From Cudoniella acicularis (taxonomy: Eukaryota; Ascomycota; Leotiomycetes; Helotiales; Helotiaceae): DNA of 34,110 nucleotides. Both the position numbers and the translations under genes were made by a program. Below, piece by piece: positions 29,760 to 34,110 of this stretch (position 1 is the stretch's first letter; every line of letters begins with the position of its first letter). Below the pieces are notes generated by a model. That model saw only the letters and a list, made by a program, of their open reading frames with translations. It had not been told where the DNA came from and ran no database searches. The stretch is from NCBI GenBank assembly GCA_013054445.1, contig JAAMPI010000508.1:1-34110 (forward strand), given 5' to 3'.

Positions 29760-32700
29760 ATACCGCTGATCCTACTACTGACTACCGAATTATAGCGCCA
29801 CCCTCTCCGACCTTTACTTAGATTGTCTCCTTAATCTATGCCCGTATTATATTGACCGAGGTAATCCGTTCCTCGACACCGTTGTTTTAAGTTCGGAAGA
29901 GCTAGCTCTATGTCTTCGGGTTAGGATTTCCCTAGCGGGTATAGCGACTAAAGGTTTATAAGATAATAAACAATCGATAGTCGGGCTCGAGGAGGCCGAC
30001 TCCGATAGCCTTATTAAGTGTCTGGCCTAATCCAAACGACGCTATAGTAGTAATAAGAAGTCGCGGCTTATAGCTATCAGACTCCTTTCTATAGTTAAAT
30101 TCGGCGATGCCTTTATCGATTCGATTCTATATTATACTCTTGTTAAGGAAGACAAAGTCCGATTTATCGACGCCGAATATATACTTAAAAAACTAGTAGC
30201 CGCTAGTTAGTATATAAAAGCGCTAAGGAATCTTATAACTTACGAGGTATATAATATAAGAGCTAGTAAAAAAGTACGAGTAGAAGATCAATCGGGCGAG
30301 TTCTTTTAGGGCGTCGACTTTGTATTCGAACTCTCCCTAGATCTAGCGAATCTTTTAAAGCTTAGCCGACGAAATAAAGATCTTATCGCGATTCTTAAAG
30401 TATAGATCTAAATCGGTCTCTTACTTCTACTCTTTCTCCTTGACCCTCTCTACCTATTCTTACTCTATCAATTTAAGAGGGTTCCTATCCTCGTCTTTAA
30501 GGTCTATCAGGGCAGGGAAGCTAGTATAGAGACGCGTACGGTAATATAAGTTTAGCCGAGTCCTATCGAGGGGTTTATAATCACTTATATTACCGTAGTA
30601 TACTTATAAATACTTCGCTCGACGCTTCTACTCCTATAATCGGATACGCTCGTCCTCCTTAGCCTTTTACTACGCGAGACGGTTCTCTTAGTCCTTATCG
30701 AGCTTGGCGCAGACTTCTCTATATACGTTCTAGGGGACAATAACCACGGGGCCTATACCGAGAAAATTAGACCTAGATATAAATCGGACTATAAGTTCTT
30801 CTACTAGCGGTCGGAATCTAGTAATATAGTCCTAGCTGTCCTCTACTAAGACGTGACCCGTCTGATAGAGCGTATCCTACTTCTTCCCTAGCTTAATTGC
30901 TTTATTACCTGTCTACTTTCGTAGTATAGGGTGCTCTGCCTATTATAGTCGAACTATCGCCTTAATATATTAGGAGAGGTCGGATAGACCGGTTGTTAGC
31001 GGAGTGCCGCTAAGGCAGATCAGACGAGGGGGCTTATTATTAGTCCGCTATACTTAGAGTTAGATAGTTTTAAGCACGGAGATAGTCTTAGATCCTTTAT
31101 TCTTCTCTACGTAGAACTCGTCACGGAGTACCTAGGCAATAAATCTAAAGAAGAAGGATATACTCTCTTTAATAATGTCCGGTTGTCGGCACATACGGGG
31201 ACCTTTAGTAGTTTAATATTATAGGGGAGGTTACTACGTGACTTCCTTGTCTTTACGTATAAAAGGCTACTTGACTTTACTATCGAACGAGTACGATATA
31301 GTAATAGCGATATATTGACTGTTCTCTAGCTTCGGATAGAGACGGGAGACAAGCGGTATACCGTCGGGATCAAGCTGCTTCTTGTCCCGATCCGCCTTAA
31401 GCAGCCGGAGCTAGTCCTTAGAGAAGTCGACCTTATAAGCTCTTATGACTTATATCTTAAAGGGGTTATTGTCGGCTGGGAAGCATACTACTCCTTCGTC
31501 TATCTATATCTATATTAAAGCTTAAGGTGCTAATACTAGGGAAAATCCGTAAGCAGGCTTAGTGAAATGTGTTAGGCTATCCGGATTATAAGGACAATCT
31601 AGCCCGTATTCCTTTAGTATCTTGTTATTTATTAGACAGTATATACTGGCTAAGCGACCTCTCTAATAGTAAGACTCGGGATTGTGATCGATATAAAAGT
31701 ATATATAGTTAAGCTTGTGCCGGACAAGACAGATAGTAAAAGCCTTAGTTGTCTTTCTTAATCCTATAACGTGGCTAATAAAAACAGAGCTATACACGCT
31801 ATCGGTCAAGCGTAGAGCCTAGTATACGGCGTATGCCTATATAGGGAGCAGTTTACGGCCGAAACCCTTGACTTCGACGACGTACTCGACGGATTTCAGA
31901 TTCGGGTCGTAGTAAAAAAAAAGCGTATACCTTTAGCTAGATTTCTTTATCTAGATACTCGTAGACCTCGCTGTCTAACTTATACTAAAGTCTAAGTTAG
32001 ACATGTTAGTAATAGGAATAGTATATATAGGAGAGGGCTTATATACCTTTCTACTACGTTCTCGGCGAGCTGTTCTTAGTACTCTATAAGCCGTACCTAA
32101 AAATCGGCATCGTCTTTATCCTTATCCTACTCTAGAGTCACGAGCTCCTTCCGAGATTATATCTCTAACAAGCGATTAATATCGATCTTGATCTCGCCTA
32201 TATCCGGAGAAGGGGGTTTAGGAGAGGCAGCTAGGATTCTACTAGGAGAAGGAGGCGGAAGAGGAGAGCTACTAAGACGACGCGACGTAGGCTTGGCTAC
32301 TCTACGCGATCGACGGAAGAATAGGTCTTCTAGTCTTAGCGACTATAGATAGACGGTGATTAGAGATCCGGTGTCTAAAAAAGAATTATTATATAGGACG
32401 CCGATTATATTATAGAAGGTAAGCTCGTCGGTAATAGGGATATACTTAGTACTAAGCCGAGAGACTTATATCTAACCGAGCTTATCATTTTATAGGTCAA
32501 TCTTAATACTAAGGTGTTAGTGAATTAACATGTAGAGGGCATCCTACGAGAGGTGATGACTACGGAGATCCTTTATATAGGTACTCTTAAACTCGTCCTT
32601 TAATAATTAACCCGGAGGAAAGTAATAGGAATCGTCTACGGGGTCGGAAAGACCTTAAAGGCGCTTCCGTAGCTATATCTTAATAAGAGAGGATAATAGG
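29760..32700 (-). pseudogene. SNF2-family helicase/ATPase, RIP-inactivated
   Basis: Read on the reverse strand, motifs appear in canonical order. The Q-motif region LLPIQAYAVYQALRL is at about 31810-31850, and motif I, GLRKTT, at 31747-31764 (expected GLGKT). A conserved KPAYGFSLVLAPQ stretch follows at about 31530-31565, then a motif II relic DEFY at 31111-31122 (expected DE-x-H). Motif III LSGTPLTT is at 30991-31014. The C-terminal helicase domain has RLLITTIASFGLGQTLNKA, LLEPDY, TFSRYTRQGNPNPKT and NNGVEERI (29863-30066). SNF2 proteins are ATP-driven DNA translocases that remodel chromatin or act in repair. An N-terminal extension (about 32040-32340) is Ser/Pro- and Arg-rich. A T9 run at 31914-31922 marks a one-base frameshift. 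Stops are TAA or TAG at Gln or Trp positions. Which SNF2 subfamily it belongs to cannot be decided, and its repeated nature suggests a multicopy accessory gene. Confidence 0.85.
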
Positions 32701-34110
32701 AGAGCTCGTAACTAAGGCTACGAAGGTAGTGCCGAGGGCTTCGCGATAGGAAGAGGCCTAGTCCTATCACCTTAGAGGAGGAGAAAGTGTCAGCGCTTAT
32801 AAATAAGACCGTAAATAGAGGGAGCGATTATTACTTAATATTGTCGTGCTACTATCGCTTCTAGATAGTACTGCCTCGGGGGTATGGCTAGGATCTAGGA
32901 CACTGGTTAGCTTAGAGGCTATGATGTTTGATATAAGATCTTACCGGAAGAAGCCTCTATGTTCTGGCGAGGGTCTAACGGCATTATTTAATTAGAAGAA
33001 GCTTGAATTTTAGGCGCGACTTGCTAAGCCTACTAGTATAGGCGTAGTTATAATGTCAGGCCTCGAAAACGTATAGAGAGGCGAGGTGAAGACACGAGAT
33101 CAGGCTATAACATGAGTAAGAAAAATACGTCAAGTCAAGGGTATAAGTAGAAATATAATACCTTTTAAATATAGCGTAGAAGGTAACAACTAGGAGGAGG
33201 AGGTCTACGTAAGATGATCGCGTATAAAGGTGCGGGATAGGATACTCCTGTGATAGTGAATCGTATCTATACTATAATATAGGTTAGTAGCCGCGCTAAG
33301 AGCTGACTATATAAAGAGAGGCAGATCGAGAAAGGCGGATTAAAAAAGGGCAGATTAAGAAGGGTAGAAGGTAGGTTTAGGACGAAGCACTTAAACAGGT
33401 TAGTTGCTATAACTCACGTGACGGCTTCGCTTATACGTGTGATCTTCGACCTGAATTGCTTTTCTTTATAGCCCTTAACCGGCGTATTTAAAGGCAGATT
33501 ACTATATCTGTAATAGCTAAGGCGGCGTTAATATAGACTAAGTCGCAGTTGTTCTATTCGCGACTTAAATTTATCTCCTTATTGTCGTATAATCTGTTAT
33601 ATAACGCGAGCGACTATAGGGAAGATTCACTCACGTCAAGTTTCAACCCGCTATATAATCTGCCTACTATAACGTTATTTCTAGCACCTGCTATATAATC
33701 TACTAGCGATAACGTCGGCTTTTAAGAGCTGCTATTTACGTAAGCCTATAAATCGCAACGTCAGTCTTTATATCTAACACGTAACCTATTAACAACCGAC
33801 GTCAGTTTTTAGGCTAACCTACTATTCTGCCTCTCGCTAGCTATACACTCTATATCCTGTTATAGTATAAGAAGACTCGGCGGCCAGGCTTTTCTATATC
33901 GTAGTTTATATTAGAGCTTTCTTCTCTATAAGTCTACGTTCGTTTCTATTTACCTTGACATCTCTTCCGTAACCTTAACTTCGTAGCCTAAACATTATAC
34001 TAACTCGAATCTGCTATCTTAGAGATTCCCCTCTACCGAGATCTAAGCCTCTAGCCTTATATATATCACACTCCTAGACCACGCCATACCCCTAGTATTA
34101 GGTAAGTAGA
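32701..34110. repeat. RIP-mutated block 3, right end
   Basis: TA-rich mutated sequence upstream of the SNF2 relic (its promoter side). The segment 33590-33720 holds degenerate CTGCTATATAATCT-like units similar to the minisatellite on the other side of the helicase relic. No other gene, RNA or element end is recognisable up to the window edge. Confidence 0.55.
33590..33720. repeat. degenerate TATAATCTGC-type repeat
   Basis: Units such as GTATAATCTGTTATATAACG, GCTATATAATCTGCCTAC and GCTATATAATCTACTAGC recur with 25-60 bp spacing and shared AACG steps. They resemble the TGCTATTATAATC units at 29147-29490. The resemblance is loose and may reflect common TA bias. Confidence 0.35.

Noticed and set aside
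30000..30410. Forward coding-like frame (KVRFIDAEYILKKLVAAS type)
   Set aside because: It lies opposite the unmistakable SNF2 C-terminal helicase domain on the reverse strand, so it is a shadow.

Overview
The window looks like a repeat-rich accessory (possibly subtelomeric) region of a filamentous ascomycete (Pezizomycotina). The main evidence is base composition. Long blocks are packed with TA, nearly lack CA and TG, and keep CG, as expected of repeat-induced point mutation (RIP, CpA to TpA). As an example, 26401-26460 has no CA and no TG, whereas 6541-6600 has four CA. Stop codons in recognisable reading frames are almost all TAA or TAG, at places where CAA, CAG or TGG would fit. I see no intact ordinary gene. 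Every recognisable gene is a relic. Because TAG and TAA are everywhere, almost any frame looks 'open' once stops are forgiven. I therefore grade calls by recognisable motifs, by single-frame continuity, or by repeats whose unit length is a multiple of three.

Layout. 1-1010: little-mutated non-coding DNA with a G21 run. 1011-5210: RIP block with a tRNA-like hairpin, two palindromes, a 33-bp repeat and a degraded forward gene (about 2950-4440). 5211-6580: normal-composition DNA without a supported gene. 6581-6980: small spliced gene relic. 7654-8485: relic of a fungal family with a nuclease-like motif. 8830-9195: reverse-strand Ty3/Gypsy gag fragment. 9402-9452: strong hairpin. 9982-11905 and 11980-12800: two convergent relics of proteins that resemble fungal multigene families. 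12960-15370: RIP block holding a long reverse-strand relic (13900-14880). 15372-15800 and 15970-16794: convergent relics in nearly normal DNA. 16910-34110: continuous, very heavy RIP block with acidic-repeat and other coding traces, several minisatellites, a small inverted-repeat element (24769-25120) and a SNF2-type helicase relic on the reverse strand (about 29760-32700).

The best-supported calls are the SNF2 helicase (ATPase motifs in the correct order on one strand), the Gypsy gag fragment, and the four relics at 6581-6980, 7654-8485, 9982-11905 and 11980-12800. These genes do not form a working pathway. The picture is a graveyard of multicopy genes and transposons silenced by RIP, with less-mutated islands between the worst blocks. 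I did not find a CRISPR array, rRNA, an intact tRNA or an intact transposase.
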